Origin: CAYVFC01 sp964450715
GTDB taxonomy: Bacteria > Myxococcota_A > Polyangia > Polyangiales > JAFGIB01
Assembly: GCA_964450715.1 (NCBI GenBank)
Contig: CAYVFC010000010.1
Location: forward strand, 32,281-96,280
DNA length: 64,000 bases
Direction of reading: 5' to 3'
Both the position numbers and the translations under genes were made by a program. The first letter of the stretch is position 1; each line of letters begins with the position of its first letter. Shown here one piece after another: positions 9,139-17,342 of this stretch. Below the pieces are notes generated by a model. The model ran no database searches. It saw only the letters and a program-made list of their open reading frames with translations, and had not been told where the DNA came from.

Positions 9139-9833
9139 TGCGACTTTCGACCTACGCATTGGGTGCGGCGCTGCTTCTGCTGCCGGTTATTTTAGTAGCC
9201 GTATGGACCTTGAACGCCCGCGCTCGTTTGCTGCAGGCCGAAGTCGAAGAGCGGCAGCAGCCTCAGCAAGTCGCCGTCGCGCAGGAGGCTAACGAGGCCT
9301 ACTGCACGCCCGAGCTAAAGAAGATCCTGCGACGGGTCCTGCAGAGCTGTGGTTTGCTCCATGGCCGCGCCGGACGCGGCTGTAAGCCCGTCGACGCCAG
9401 GAGCGTGGCGACCATGAGCGGCGATGATTTCAATGCCCTGTTCATCCCCATGCTGGACCGGGGCGGCATCGTCCAATTCGAACGCGGATCGGCCGATCTC
9501 GAGCCCACCGACACGGCGTTGGTGGAAAAGGTGTACGCCGAGAGGCGCGGGGCGAGCTACTTCTTCGTGGTCTCCCGCGCCTCGCCCGAGGGACCGGTCT
9601 CGGTCAACCGCGAGCTTTCTCGCAAACGCGCCGAGGGCGTGATGAAGCATCTGGCAGACACCTTCAACGACCCCGAGCTCGAGCGGCGTGTGGGCCTCTT
9701 GTGGCTGGGCGAGGAGTACGCACAACTCGATCCAAGCTTCTGTGGATGGAAGCGCAGCGGCCCGACGGAAAGCTGTTCTGCTGCCGATCTCAACCGCAGT
9801 GCCTTCATGGCCTGGATCGACTGCCGTTTATGA
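9138..9833 (+). CDS. Membrane-anchored OmpA-like domain protein
   Basis: A protein of about 231 residues with an N-terminal hydrophobic anchor and a soluble domain in which FERGSADLEPTD, SRASPEGPVSVNRELSRKRA and a late Cys-rich end resemble the OmpA/MotB peptidoglycan-binding fold in a divergent form. Cysteines (YCTPEL, LQSCGLL, GCKP, SFCGW, ESCSA, DCRL) are unusually many for this fold. AGGAGGGG lies just before two adjacent ATGs (9135 and 9138); I prefer 9138 for spacing. It is sandwiched translationally between two thiol-redox proteins, so it may be a client or scaffold. The OmpA assignment is moderate. Confidence 0.65.
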   Translation: MRLSTYALGAALLLLPVILVAVWTLNARARLLQAEVEERQQPQQVAVAQEANEAYCTPELKKILRRVLQSCGLLHGRAGRGCKPVDARSVATMSGDDFNALFIPMLDRGGIVQFERGSADLEPTDTALVEKVYAERRGASYFFVVSRASPEGPVSVNRELSRKRAEGVMKHLADTFNDPELERRVGLLWLGEEYAQLDPSFCGWKRSGPTESCSAADLNRSAFMAWIDCRL

Positions 9834-10414
9834 ACTCGAAGTCGACGCCGTTAATGCTCTCATTTCTTCTGGCTGCTGCCTGCGACCGCTCCGGGCAGTC
9901 CCCGCCGCCGCCCGGCCGGGTGGTGGCGGTAAAGGCCACGGAGGAAAAACGGGTTTCTCTGCAGGAATTCTGCGACGTAACGGCAACGACAACCGATCAA
10001 CGCGTTTTCCGCTTGCCCGAGGTGGAAGGATCCACGCCGCCGCCTGCTACCGGCGCCAGCTGGGTGAACATCTGGGCCACCTGGTGCAAACCGTGCGTCG
10101 AAGAAATGCCCATGCTGGTCAAATGGAGGGAACGGTTGGGCCGAGAGGGCATCAACTTCAGCTTGCAGTTTGTATCCGTGGATCAGAGCACCGATGACGT
10201 GGAGGCCTTTCGCAAGCAACATCCCTCCATACCGCCCTCGCTTCACCTGAAAAACCCGGCCGATCTCCCGGGTTGGTTGCAGGAACTGGGCCTGGACAGC
10301 GGCGCCGGACTACCCGTCCACATCTTAGTGGGCGGGCAAGGCCACCTGCGTTGCGTGCGCGCCGCCTCCGTCGGCGAACACGACTACGATACCGTAGCCC
10401 GACTGCTGAGATGA
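9830..10414 (+). CDS. TlpA/ResA-like thioredoxin-fold lipoprotein
   Basis: A 194-residue periplasmic thiol-disulfide protein. It has a lipoprotein signal ending LAAAC (C18) with Asp at +2, which in E. coli favours inner-membrane retention. The redox motif is WATWCKPC (C86/C89), followed by EEMPML and a later cis-Pro-containing GLPVHILV. The ATG at 9830 overlaps the previous stop (ATGA), so translation is coupled; earlier in-frame ATGs lie within the upstream gene. Together with the VKOR-DsbA fusion it suggests an envelope redox circuit. Confidence 0.88.
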   Translation: MNSKSTPLMLSFLLAAACDRSGQSPPPPGRVVAVKATEEKRVSLQEFCDVTATTTDQRVFRLPEVEGSTPPPATGASWVNIWATWCKPCVEEMPMLVKWRERLGREGINFSLQFVSVDQSTDDVEAFRKQHPSIPPSLHLKNPADLPGWLQELGLDSGAGLPVHILVGGQGHLRCVRAASVGEHDYDTVARLLR

Positions 10415-10431
10415 CCTCCCGCCGCCTTGCG

Positions 10432-10566
10432 TAGAAGCAATTTCATAAATACGGACCGAGTATTTCGCAGTGCGGCGGCCCCAGCTGCAAGGAGCGACGA
10501 CGAGGAATAGCACCGCTGTTTCGCGGAGAAGCGACGCCGCAGATGGGGCCGCCCCGCCCGAAAAGG
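10432..10566. mobile_element. MITE-like palindromic element, copy C (right end lost)
   Basis: From TA at 10432 the left terminal repeat (GAAGCAATTTCATAAATAC) matches copy D closely, and homology continues through the core to GGGGCCGCCCCGCCCG. It breaks off near 10566, shortly before the trpA stop, so the right terminal repeat is missing. It lies between the TlpA-like gene and the convergent trpA. Confidence 0.8.
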
Positions 10567-10598
10567 GTCTGCTGCTACGGCGCGCACGGGCGATCGGC

Positions 10599-11360
10599 TC
10601 AGCGCAACCCGCGGATGAAGGGCTCCACGGCCTCGACTCCCTCGCGGTCCACCAGGCGGATGGTCTCGGTGCCGATCACGGCGATGTCCACCTTGCCGGT
10701 CAAGAATTCGACGTCCCCGCGGCTCTTGACCCCGAAGCCGAGCGCTAGCGGAAGCCGGGTGGCCTTTCGGCAGCGCTCCAGGTATTCGCCCAGCTCGGCG
10801 GAGAAGTCGGTCTGCCCGCCGGTCACGCCCCGGCGCGCCACGCAGTAGATGAAGCCGCGAGCGACCGAGGCGATGCGCTTCATCCGTTCCTCGCTGGTCT
10901 TGGGCGAGTAGATGAAGATGGGATCCAGATCGTGCGCCTGCATGGCCCGCAGGTACTGCTCGCCTTCCTCCGGTGGAAGATCCGGCACGATGGCGCCTCG
11001 AATGGAGGCGTCGGCCATGGTCTCGGCAAAGCGCTGTACCCCGTGCTTGAAGGGAATGTTGTAGTAGCTCATGAACAGGAACGGTATATCGAACTCGGCC
11101 GCCGCCCGGCGGGCGAAATCGAGGCACTCCTCCACCGTGGCCCCGTTCTGTAGCGACTGCTGGTTAGCGCGCAGGATGACCGGTCCGTCGGCGATGGGCT
11201 CGGAAAAGGGAATCTGTAGCTCCATCAGATCCACCCCGGCCTTGACCATGGATCGGACGATAGCGTAGGCCCGGTCGAAGTCCGGGTAGCCCAGCACGAT
11301 GTGGGTCATGAGCAGGAGGGGCTTTTCCTGCAGCCGGTTCCGTATATAGCTCTCAAGCAC
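10599..11360 (-). CDS. trpA: Tryptophan synthase alpha subunit
   Basis: Cleaves indole-3-glycerol phosphate to indole, which is channelled to TrpB. The 253-residue TIM barrel shows the catalytic Glu47 (LMELQIPFS) and Asp58 (IADGP), the flexible loop around ARRGVTGGQ, and the late phosphate-binding GFGVKS. I start it at the GTG at 11360, overlapping the trpB stop by 8 bp; the upstream ATG at 11408 would add a low-complexity Ser/Arg stretch lying within trpB. Last gene of the amrS-trpB-trpA operon. Confidence 0.93.
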   Translation of the reverse strand: MLESYIRNRLQEKPLLLMTHIVLGYPDFDRAYAIVRSMVKAGVDLMELQIPFSEPIADGPVILRANQQSLQNGATVEECLDFARRAAAEFDIPFLFMSYYNIPFKHGVQRFAETMADASIRGAIVPDLPPEEGEQYLRAMQAHDLDPIFIYSPKTSEERMKRIASVARGFIYCVARRGVTGGQTDFSAELGEYLERCRKATRLPLALGFGVKSRGDVEFLTGKVDIAVIGTETIRLVDREGVEAVEPFIRGLR

Positions 11361-12597
11361 GGTACTTCTCCGCCTTGCTCTGGATGAACTGCTTCCAGCC
11401 CGGGTCATCGAAGGCCTCGGCCACCGTGAAGATATCCTTGTCGCCCCGGCCGGACTGGTTGATCACGATCACGTCCTGTCTTGACAGGGTCGGGGCCTCC
11501 TTGAAGGCCTGGACAAAGGCGTGCGCGCTCTCCAGAGCCGGGATCAACCCCTCCTTCTTCATGGTGAGTTGTAGCGCGTCGACCACCTCGCGGTCGGTGG
11601 CCGACTCGAAACGCGCGCGGCCCTCCTCTTTCATGCGGGCCAGGATGGGGGAGACGCCCACGTAGTCCAGCCCCGCGGCCACGCTGTGGGTCTCCAGCAT
11701 CTGCCCCTCGTCGTTCTGCAGGAAATAGGTCCTGTAACCCTGGGCCACACCAACGCTGGCCTGCGGCGAGCAGAGCCGGCTGGCGTGCCGCCCGCTATCC
11801 AGCCCGAGCCCGCCGGCCTCTACGCCCACCAGCTGCACCGGGTCGTCCAGAAAGCCACCGAACAGTCCCAGGGCATTGGAGCCGCCGCCCACGCAGGCGT
11901 AGACGCGGGCCGGCAGCCGCTGCTCGGCCGCCAGCACCTGCTCGCGCGCCTCCTTTCCGATGATGGACTGGAACCAGGCCACCATCTCCGGGAAGGGATG
12001 GGTGCCGCAGGCGGTGCCCAGCACGTAGTGGGTGTCGTCCATGTTGGTCACCCAGTCGCGCAACGCCTCGTTGATGGCGTCCTTGAGGATGCGGGTGCCG
12101 GAGGTCACCGGCACTACCTCGGCGCCCAGCCGCTGCATCCAGAAGACGTTGGGCCGCTGTCGCTCTACGTCGACCTCACCCATGTAGACCGTACAGCGCA
12201 TGCCGAAACGGGCCGCCATGGTGGCGGTGGCCACGCCGTGCTGCCCGGCCCCGGTCTCGGCGATGACCCGGGTCTTGCCCATGCGGCGGGTCAGCAGCCC
12301 CTGGCCCATGACGTTGTTGGCCTTGTGGGCTCCGGTGTGGTTGAGATCCTCGCGCTTGATATAGATGCGCGCGCCGCCGAAGTGCTCGGTCAGGTTCTCG
12401 GCAAAGCTGAGCGGCGTGGGCCGGCAGGAGTAGGTGGACATCAAGCGCGTATACTCCTGCCAGAATCCCGGGTCGTTCCGGGCCTGCTCGTAGGCCCGGC
12501 AGAGCTCCTCCACCGTGGCCACCAGTATCTCGGGGATGTAGGAGCCGCCGAACTCGGCGTGGTAGCCGCGGGCGTCCGCGTCGGTTTTCGATTTCAT
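11353..12597 (-). CDS. trpB: Tryptophan synthase beta subunit
   Basis: PLP enzyme that condenses indole with serine. The 414-residue sequence is a standard TrpB1: PLP lysine K92 in HTGAHKANN, GAGQHG motif, and GGGSNALG for the phosphate. Its ATG overlaps the stop of amrS by 4 bp (ATGA), indicating translational coupling. Full length, with no missing residues noted. Confidence 0.96.
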   Translation of the reverse strand: MKSKTDADARGYHAEFGGSYIPEILVATVEELCRAYEQARNDPGFWQEYTRLMSTYSCRPTPLSFAENLTEHFGGARIYIKREDLNHTGAHKANNVMGQGLLTRRMGKTRVIAETGAGQHGVATATMAARFGMRCTVYMGEVDVERQRPNVFWMQRLGAEVVPVTSGTRILKDAINEALRDWVTNMDDTHYVLGTACGTHPFPEMVAWFQSIIGKEAREQVLAAEQRLPARVYACVGGGSNALGLFGGFLDDPVQLVGVEAGGLGLDSGRHASRLCSPQASVGVAQGYRTYFLQNDEGQMLETHSVAAGLDYVGVSPILARMKEEGRARFESATDREVVDALQLTMKKEGLIPALESAHAFVQAFKEAPTLSRQDVIVINQSGRGDKDIFTVAEAFDDPGWKQFIQSKAEKYRA

Positions 12598-13688
12598 ATT
12601 TTCAACCTCTGCCTGCGGGCGTTCCAGTCGCCCTTGCCGGCGTCAAAGCGTCCGGCCAGCGGGCGGCCGCAAGCCTGGCAGGCGCCCTTCTCGGTAAGCA
12701 GGTAGCGTCCCAGGCGGTACCAGTCCCGTTCGATGACGAGCTTGCCGCATCCCGCGCAACGGGTCGACTGCCCGTCCGCGTCGCGCACGTTACCCGAGTA
12801 CACGTGCCTGAGCCCCGCGTCCAGCGCCTGTCGCCGGGCGCGAGCCAGCGTGCGCGCCGGGGTGGGCGGCAAGCCGGTCAACTCGTAGTCCGGATGAAAA
12901 GCGCTCAGATGAAACGGCACCTCGGGTCCCAGGTTCTCCAGATACCAGTCGCACATCCGCGCGATTTCATCTTCCGAGTCGTTCTGCCCGGGGATGAGCA
13001 GGGTGGTGACCTCCAACCAGACATCGGTATGCTGCCGGATGTACTTCAGGGTCTCCAGCACCGGCTCCAGGTGCGCGCCGCAGAGCTTGCGGTAGAATCC
13101 CTCGCTGAAGGCCTTCAGATCCACGTTGGCGCCGTCCATGACCGAGAAGAATTCTTCCCGCGCCTTTTCCGTTATGTAGCCGGCGGTGACGGCTACCGAG
13201 GCCACGCCGCGCTCCCGGTTAGCCCGCGCGCAGTCGATGGCGTACTCGGCGAAGATGATGGGCTCGTTGTAGGTGAAGGCCACGCTCCGGCACCCGGCTC
13301 GGACCGCGGCCTCGGCCACGGCCTCGGGCGGCGCCTGCTCGGCGGCCAGCGCCGGGTTGGTCGACTTGCTCATATGCCAGTTCTGGCAAAAGCGGCACCC
13401 CAGGTTGCAGCCGACCGTGCCGAAGGAGAGCACGCTGCTGCCCGGATAGAAGTGAAAGAGCGGCTTCTTCTCGATGGGATCGAGGCAAAGCCCCGAAGCC
13501 CGCCCCCAGGTCGACAGCACCATGCCCTCGTCCCGCGCCTCGCGCACAAAGCAGAAGCCGCGCTGCCCGCTCCGGAGCCGGCAGCGACGCGGACAGAGCT
13601 GGCACTGCAACCGGCCGCCCGGCGTCCGCTGCCACCACCCGGCGCGCACCACCCCGGGCGCGACCAGCTGCCGGCCGCTCGGGGTCAT
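12594..13688 (-). CDS. amrS: AmmeMemoRadiSam-type radical SAM enzyme
   Basis: A 364-residue radical SAM protein with the cluster motif C94-x3-C98-x2-C101 (GCNLGCRFCQNW). An N-terminal cysteine cluster (C29, C32, C36, C46) and a C-terminal zinc-ribbon-like pair (CAGCG, CQACG) are both common in AmrS-type, PflA-related proteins. Family members are often linked to Memo and AMMECR1 partners; neither is seen here. I chose the ATG at 13688, preceded by an AG-rich ribosome site, over the ATG at 13805. First gene of an operon with trpB and trpA; its reaction is unknown. Confidence 0.85.
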   Translation of the reverse strand: MTPSGRQLVAPGVVRAGWWQRTPGGRLQCQLCPRRCRLRSGQRGFCFVREARDEGMVLSTWGRASGLCLDPIEKKPLFHFYPGSSVLSFGTVGCNLGCRFCQNWHMSKSTNPALAAEQAPPEAVAEAAVRAGCRSVAFTYNEPIIFAEYAIDCARANRERGVASVAVTAGYITEKAREEFFSVMDGANVDLKAFSEGFYRKLCGAHLEPVLETLKYIRQHTDVWLEVTTLLIPGQNDSEDEIARMCDWYLENLGPEVPFHLSAFHPDYELTGLPPTPARTLARARRQALDAGLRHVYSGNVRDADGQSTRCAGCGKLVIERDWYRLGRYLLTEKGACQACGRPLAGRFDAGKGDWNARRQRLKI

Positions 13689-13839
13689 CCCTGCCTCTTC
13701 TCGCTGCTTTTCCACGCTGCGCTCCGGGCTCTGGCGGGCGCTACGACGGCGCCACCCGCCCGTCGCCCACGTCGGCAATAGTCGCGCAACCGGGTGCGGG
13801 CGCAAGCGGATGCCACAAAAAAAGGGGCGCGCCGCTCTT

Positions 13840-14847
13840 CTACCTCACCTCGACGCAGAAGCTCTCGAGCCGCAACCCGTCGCCGTTGCCCCAGATCTCG
13901 AAGCCGGCAAAGATGATGCTGAGGTACATCTCCTCGCTGACGAAATACCCGTTGGCCACGGCGTCTCGAATGAAGTCGGCCAGGTCGAAGTCCAGCTCCT
14001 CTCGCGGAGTGGCGCTCACGTAGGAAACGCAGGGCGGATGCCCGGTGCTGGGATCGAGCCAGACGTCCCACTCGCCCTCGACGCCTTCGATCTCTCGATT
14101 CGGGTGGTTGGGGGCGTTACCGATCCCGCCCCGGGGCTGACGGTCGATGGGCTTGTAGAGCCATACCATGAGGTAGGCACCCCCGGCGCCCGGGTTGTAG
14201 ACTCCCGCGGGTACGCCGTCGGCGCTCCGCGTGAACCAGACGTCGTATGACGCATTGGTGTTGTCCGTGCCGTGCGTGACCGCGTTGGTGGAGAACAGGG
14301 TCGGTATCGAGCTGATCTCGGAGACCGCCTTGGGCAGATTGCTACCCGTGGTCGTATTGCCTCCGTAGCTACCGATGAAAAGAGCGGGGTATCCGGCGGG
14401 CGCCCCGTCGGTCGGCGGAACCGAAACGTCCATGGGGTCGATCACCTCGAAGGAAAGTCCGTCGAAACGTATCGATTGCCCGTCGTACACGTGCCACCAG
14501 TTCGTGGTCAGGTAGTAGCTCTTGCGCCGGCCCGACACCTGGATGGGCGCGGTCGCGTACTGCCGGTCGAGCGTGCCGCTCACGGTGGCGACATCCGTGC
14601 AGCTCCCCTCGTCGTTCGCAGTGCCGGCATCGACCGCGCCGGCGTCGACCGCAGCGCCGGCCTCGGTCGAGGTGCCGCCCGCTTCCCCTGCCGTGCCCGC
14701 GGCGGCGCACGGCTCGCTGCTGGGGACGCATCGGCTCTTGCAGAGGATCTCGTCTTCCCTGCAATCCTCGACGGTCTCCGAGGGAGGAGACGCGCAGCCA
14801 AAGAGGAATACGGGTAGCAACAGTAACGCAGCGTTTCGTCGAGGCAC
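13840..14847 (-). CDS. Lipoprotein with GH12-like beta-jelly-roll domain
   Basis: A 335-residue protein with a lipoprotein signal (FLFGC, C18) and an Ala/Gly/Thr linker to about residue 80. The domain that follows resembles glycoside hydrolase family 12: TTNWWHVYDG, ASYDVWFT, GAYLMVWLYK, then the C-terminal FDLADFI ... IIFAGFEIWGNG. In GH12 enzymes the nucleophile Glu sits in an EIMIWL-like strand; here the matching position is not Glu, while the second acid (FAGFEIW) is kept. It may be a carbohydrate-binding or inactive relative. Outer-membrane lipoprotein location is inferred. Confidence 0.65.
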   Translation of the reverse strand: MPRRNAALLLLPVFLFGCASPPSETVEDCREDEILCKSRCVPSSEPCAAAGTAGEAGGTSTEAGAAVDAGAVDAGTANDEGSCTDVATVSGTLDRQYATAPIQVSGRRKSYYLTTNWWHVYDGQSIRFDGLSFEVIDPMDVSVPPTDGAPAGYPALFIGSYGGNTTTGSNLPKAVSEISSIPTLFSTNAVTHGTDNTNASYDVWFTRSADGVPAGVYNPGAGGAYLMVWLYKPIDRQPRGGIGNAPNHPNREIEGVEGEWDVWLDPSTGHPPCVSYVSATPREELDFDLADFIRDAVANGYFVSEEMYLSIIFAGFEIWGNGDGLRLESFCVEVR

Positions 14848-15048
14848 GCGATCTCCTGACGACGGCTATGGGCCGGAGCTCCGGCGCGGGGAACCGTTCG
14901 AGAGCCGGGAGACCGTCGCTTCCTTTCAGAGTGGGCGCAAAGCGCCCTTTCGGGGCATCGCCGCCGGCTTTTTTCCGCCTTGCGGTCTGCGTTACGCCAG
15001 TTCCGCTCCCCACAAAGGGCAAAGACCCGACCCGGCCGAGCCGCCGGG

Positions 15049-15618
15049 TTACTCGTTGGCCCTTCCCACGAAGTGGCCGTCGCGGGTATCGATGCGGATC
15101 TTTTCGCCCACGGTGATATAGGGCGGCACCATGACCTGCAGGCCGGTCTGTACGGTGGCCGGCTTGAGTTGCGCCTGGGCGGTGGCCCCCTTGAGAGCCG
15201 GTGCCGTATCCACGATCTCGAGATCGACGGTGACGGGCAGCTCGACGTCGATCACCTCGCCCTTGTAGAGCAAGGAGCGCGCCTCCATCCCCTCTAGCAG
15301 GTAGCCCTTGATGGGCTCGGTGCTCTGCTCGCTCAGGATGAACTGCTCGTAGTTCTCCTGGTCCATGAAGACGAAGCCCTCGCTGTCCCGGTAAAGGTAC
15401 TGGACGGTTCGCTTCTCGCAATCGGCCTGCTCGATGGTATCGCTGCTGCGCAGCGTCTTGGCCAGGACCTGCCCGGTTCTGAGATTGCGGATCTTGAGCT
15501 TGACCAGGGTGCTGGCCCCCCTGGCCGAGGGCGTCTGCGTGGCCGTATCCATCACCGACCAGGGCGCCCCGTCTATCTCGAGCACCATGCCGCGTTTGAT
15601 TTCCGAAGCGCTGATCAC
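15049..15618 (-). CDS. efpL: Elongation factor P-like protein EfpL (YeiP)
   Basis: Relieves ribosome stalling at proline-containing stretches. The 189-residue protein has three EF-P domains. The loop that reaches the peptidyl-transferase centre reads TPSARGAST, with Arg at position 33, as in E. coli YeiP (SPTARGAAT). Canonical EF-P instead has a modified Lys or a differently placed Arg. The rest (MDQENYEQF, VELPVTVDLEIVDTAP, GEKIRIDTRDGHFVGRANE) also matches YeiP. The start is a GTG at 15618. No canonical efp is in the window. Confidence 0.9.
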   Translation of the reverse strand: MISASEIKRGMVLEIDGAPWSVMDTATQTPSARGASTLVKLKIRNLRTGQVLAKTLRSSDTIEQADCEKRTVQYLYRDSEGFVFMDQENYEQFILSEQSTEPIKGYLLEGMEARSLLYKGEVIDVELPVTVDLEIVDTAPALKGATAQAQLKPATVQTGLQVMVPPYITVGEKIRIDTRDGHFVGRANE

Positions 15619-15743
15619 CGTCGCCTACCCGTACCTTCCCCCGGAACCGCACTGCCGCACGAAGCCCGGTCCCGGGCTCGAATCGCGAGCGGGGTTTTAG
15701 AGTGTCCGCCGGACGCTGTCAAACCACCGCATCCGGAAAACAG

Positions 15744-15906
15744 TAGAAGCCATGTCATAAATACGGACCGAGTATTTCGCAGCGCGGCGGCCCCAGCTGC
15801 AAGGAGCGACGACGAGGAATAGCACCGCTATTTTGAGGAGAAGCGACTCAGTAGATGGGGCCGCCCCGCCAGAAAGACGACGGGAGTATTTATGAAATGG
15901 CTTCTA
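15744..15906. mobile_element. MITE-like palindromic element, copy D (complete)
   Basis: The best-preserved copy, 163 bp including a TA at each end. The terminal inverted repeats are 15744-15764 (TAGAAGCCATGTCATAAATAC) and its near-perfect complement at 15886-15906. The element centre (15825) coincides with a perfect small palindrome AATAGC-ACC-GCTATT (15818-15832), and the arms are imperfectly complementary throughout, so the whole element can fold into one long hairpin. TA ends fit a Tc1/mariner-IS630 type target. Its right end is 2 bp from the stop of the PilZ gene. Confidence 0.85.
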
Positions 15907-15908
15907 GT

Positions 15909-16487
15909 TCAGGGAAACATGATGGAATACGCGGCAGCCAGAAAGACCAGGGCCAGCAGCCCGATCACCAGCGCGTTTCCAGCCAGGCTGGAAGGCGGCG
16001 CAGCGGTGACGACCCGAGACACGGCAGATGAATCCGTTGGCACCGAACCGCCGGTCTTCTCGGTCGGCCTGTCGCCGGCGACCGGCGCCTCGTCGTCGCG
16101 CTTCCGCTCGACGCCCTTCACCTCGACGGGCGCCTGGCGGACCGCCGCGCCGCCCCCGACGTTCGCCTCCACCAATTGGCTGATCACGCGTTCGCTGCCC
16201 TTATCCAGCTTGACGAACTTGACCCCCATACCGGTGGGACCCTCCGCTCCCCTGGTGGCGCGGCGCCAGACCACCCGACCGACACCCAGTATGGAGGCTT
16301 CCTGGTCGAGCACGTCGCATACGATCTTGAGCAAGGTACCGCGCTCGGCCGGGCTATCGGATTCGATGAACATCCCTCCCCGCGATAGATCGTACAAAGG
16401 AGCCTCGACGTAGTCGAAGGTCGTGGGGATTCGATACCGCGACGTCAACGAAACCGGAACGCGGACGTTCTTTCTTATCTCGATCAT
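15909..16487 (-). CDS. PilZ domain protein with C-terminal membrane anchor
   Basis: A 192-residue protein. The N-terminal PilZ domain shows RKNVRVP followed by DLSRGGMFIES, the RxxxR and D/NxSxxG c-di-GMP binding motifs, though the first is incomplete. A charged, Pro/Ala-rich linker leads to a single C-terminal transmembrane helix (NALVIGLLALVFLAAAYSIM), making it tail-anchored. The start at 16487 has an AGGGG ribosome site; an ATG six codons upstream is possible. Likely a membrane-located cyclic-di-GMP sensor; partner unknown. Confidence 0.8.
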   Translation of the reverse strand: MIEIRKNVRVPVSLTSRYRIPTTFDYVEAPLYDLSRGGMFIESDSPAERGTLLKIVCDVLDQEASILGVGRVVWRRATRGAEGPTGMGVKFVKLDKGSERVISQLVEANVGGGAAVRQAPVEVKGVERKRDDEAPVAGDRPTEKTGGSVPTDSSAVSRVVTAAPPSSLAGNALVIGLLALVFLAAAYSIMFP

Positions 16488-16727
16488 GGACAACACCCCT
16501 GGCAACCACCCTCGTTGAGCGAATCAGAAGGAAAGGCGGTTTTCAATGGCTTTAGGGGACTGATCGCAGACCGGATTGCGTTTTTACTGTACGTTCGTGA
16601 AAACCGACTGTCCCTTTTAGAAATGTATGTAGCAAACGGAGTGTACCATTTCATGAACAGGGTCGGACCTGGACCAGCGGGTGAGCGGCCGGTGGACGAC
16701 AGATCCCGCCGCTCGAAACGGCCCGCG

Positions 16728-17231
16728 TCACCGCCGCGATTTCTTGCCGGTCGCGCGCTCGGCCACCCGTTCGGCCAGGCCCGTCGAGACGGCGCGGGCC
16801 ACCGCGTCGCGCACCTCGTCGTTCGCGATACCGGCCAGCTCCCGGGCCACGCTTTCGGGCAGCTCGACCAGCGGTTTCGGCGGCGGCAGCTCTCTGTTCT
16901 TGCGCGGCGGAAGCGGCATATCGGGTAAGGCGCCTACCCGGAAACGGATCTTCTTGATAGCAGCTTCCGGCGCTTGCCGGGCGATCGCCTGTAAAAAACG
17001 CTCGCTTTCCAGCTGCAGAGTGTTGGCCCAGGCGCTGGTCGAGGTGTGCACCGTCAACACGCCCCGGTTGAGACTGACGGGCCGGGCATTCTTCACCACC
17101 CGGACGGGGACGGCCTTGCACCACCAGGCGAACGCGCGCATGGCCGAGATGTCTGGCGGCTCACGCCGCGGGTAAGCCCGCGCGACCAGACCCGAGATGT
17201 GACTGATGCCGCCGCGTTTTCTCCTGGCCAT
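16728..17231 (-). CDS. DciA-like (DUF721) protein
   Basis: A 167-residue basic protein. The segment AFAWWCKAVPVRVVKNARPVSLNRGVL, then TSAWANTLQLESERFLQ and a region ending IRFRVG, follows the DUF721/DciA pattern (W near the start, WAxxL, IRFRVG). DciA loads or regulates the replicative helicase DnaB in bacteria without DnaC. The C-terminal half is charged and family-specific. The 240 bp between its stop and the PilZ start hold no supported gene; I saw only a 9-bp inverted repeat there (16537-16545 / 16598-16606). Confidence 0.75.
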   Translation of the reverse strand: MARRKRGGISHISGLVARAYPRREPPDISAMRAFAWWCKAVPVRVVKNARPVSLNRGVLTVHTSTSAWANTLQLESERFLQAIARQAPEAAIKKIRFRVGALPDMPLPPRKNRELPPPKPLVELPESVARELAGIANDEVRDAVARAVSTGLAERVAERATGKKSRR

Positions 17232-17342
17232 CGCTCTTTACCTTGTACCGGTTCTCCGGCAGGCGGCAAGGCCCGTGGGGGCGCAACGCCTGCGGCGGCA
17301 AACAACTTGACGAACCGGGGGTCGGTTGCCGAACCTGGGGCC

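Noticed and set aside
13816..13836. A-run plus GGCGCGCC as terminator of the GH12-like gene (reverse strand)
   Set aside because: The stem is only a short self-palindrome; too weak to call.
14930..14950. GGGCGC-AAA-GCGCCC hairpin downstream of efpL
   Set aside because: No T-run on either side; ordinary GC-rich hairpin.
16515..16928. Forward frame between the PilZ and DciA-like genes
   Set aside because: Its second half is antisense to the DciA-like gene and no family is recognisable.
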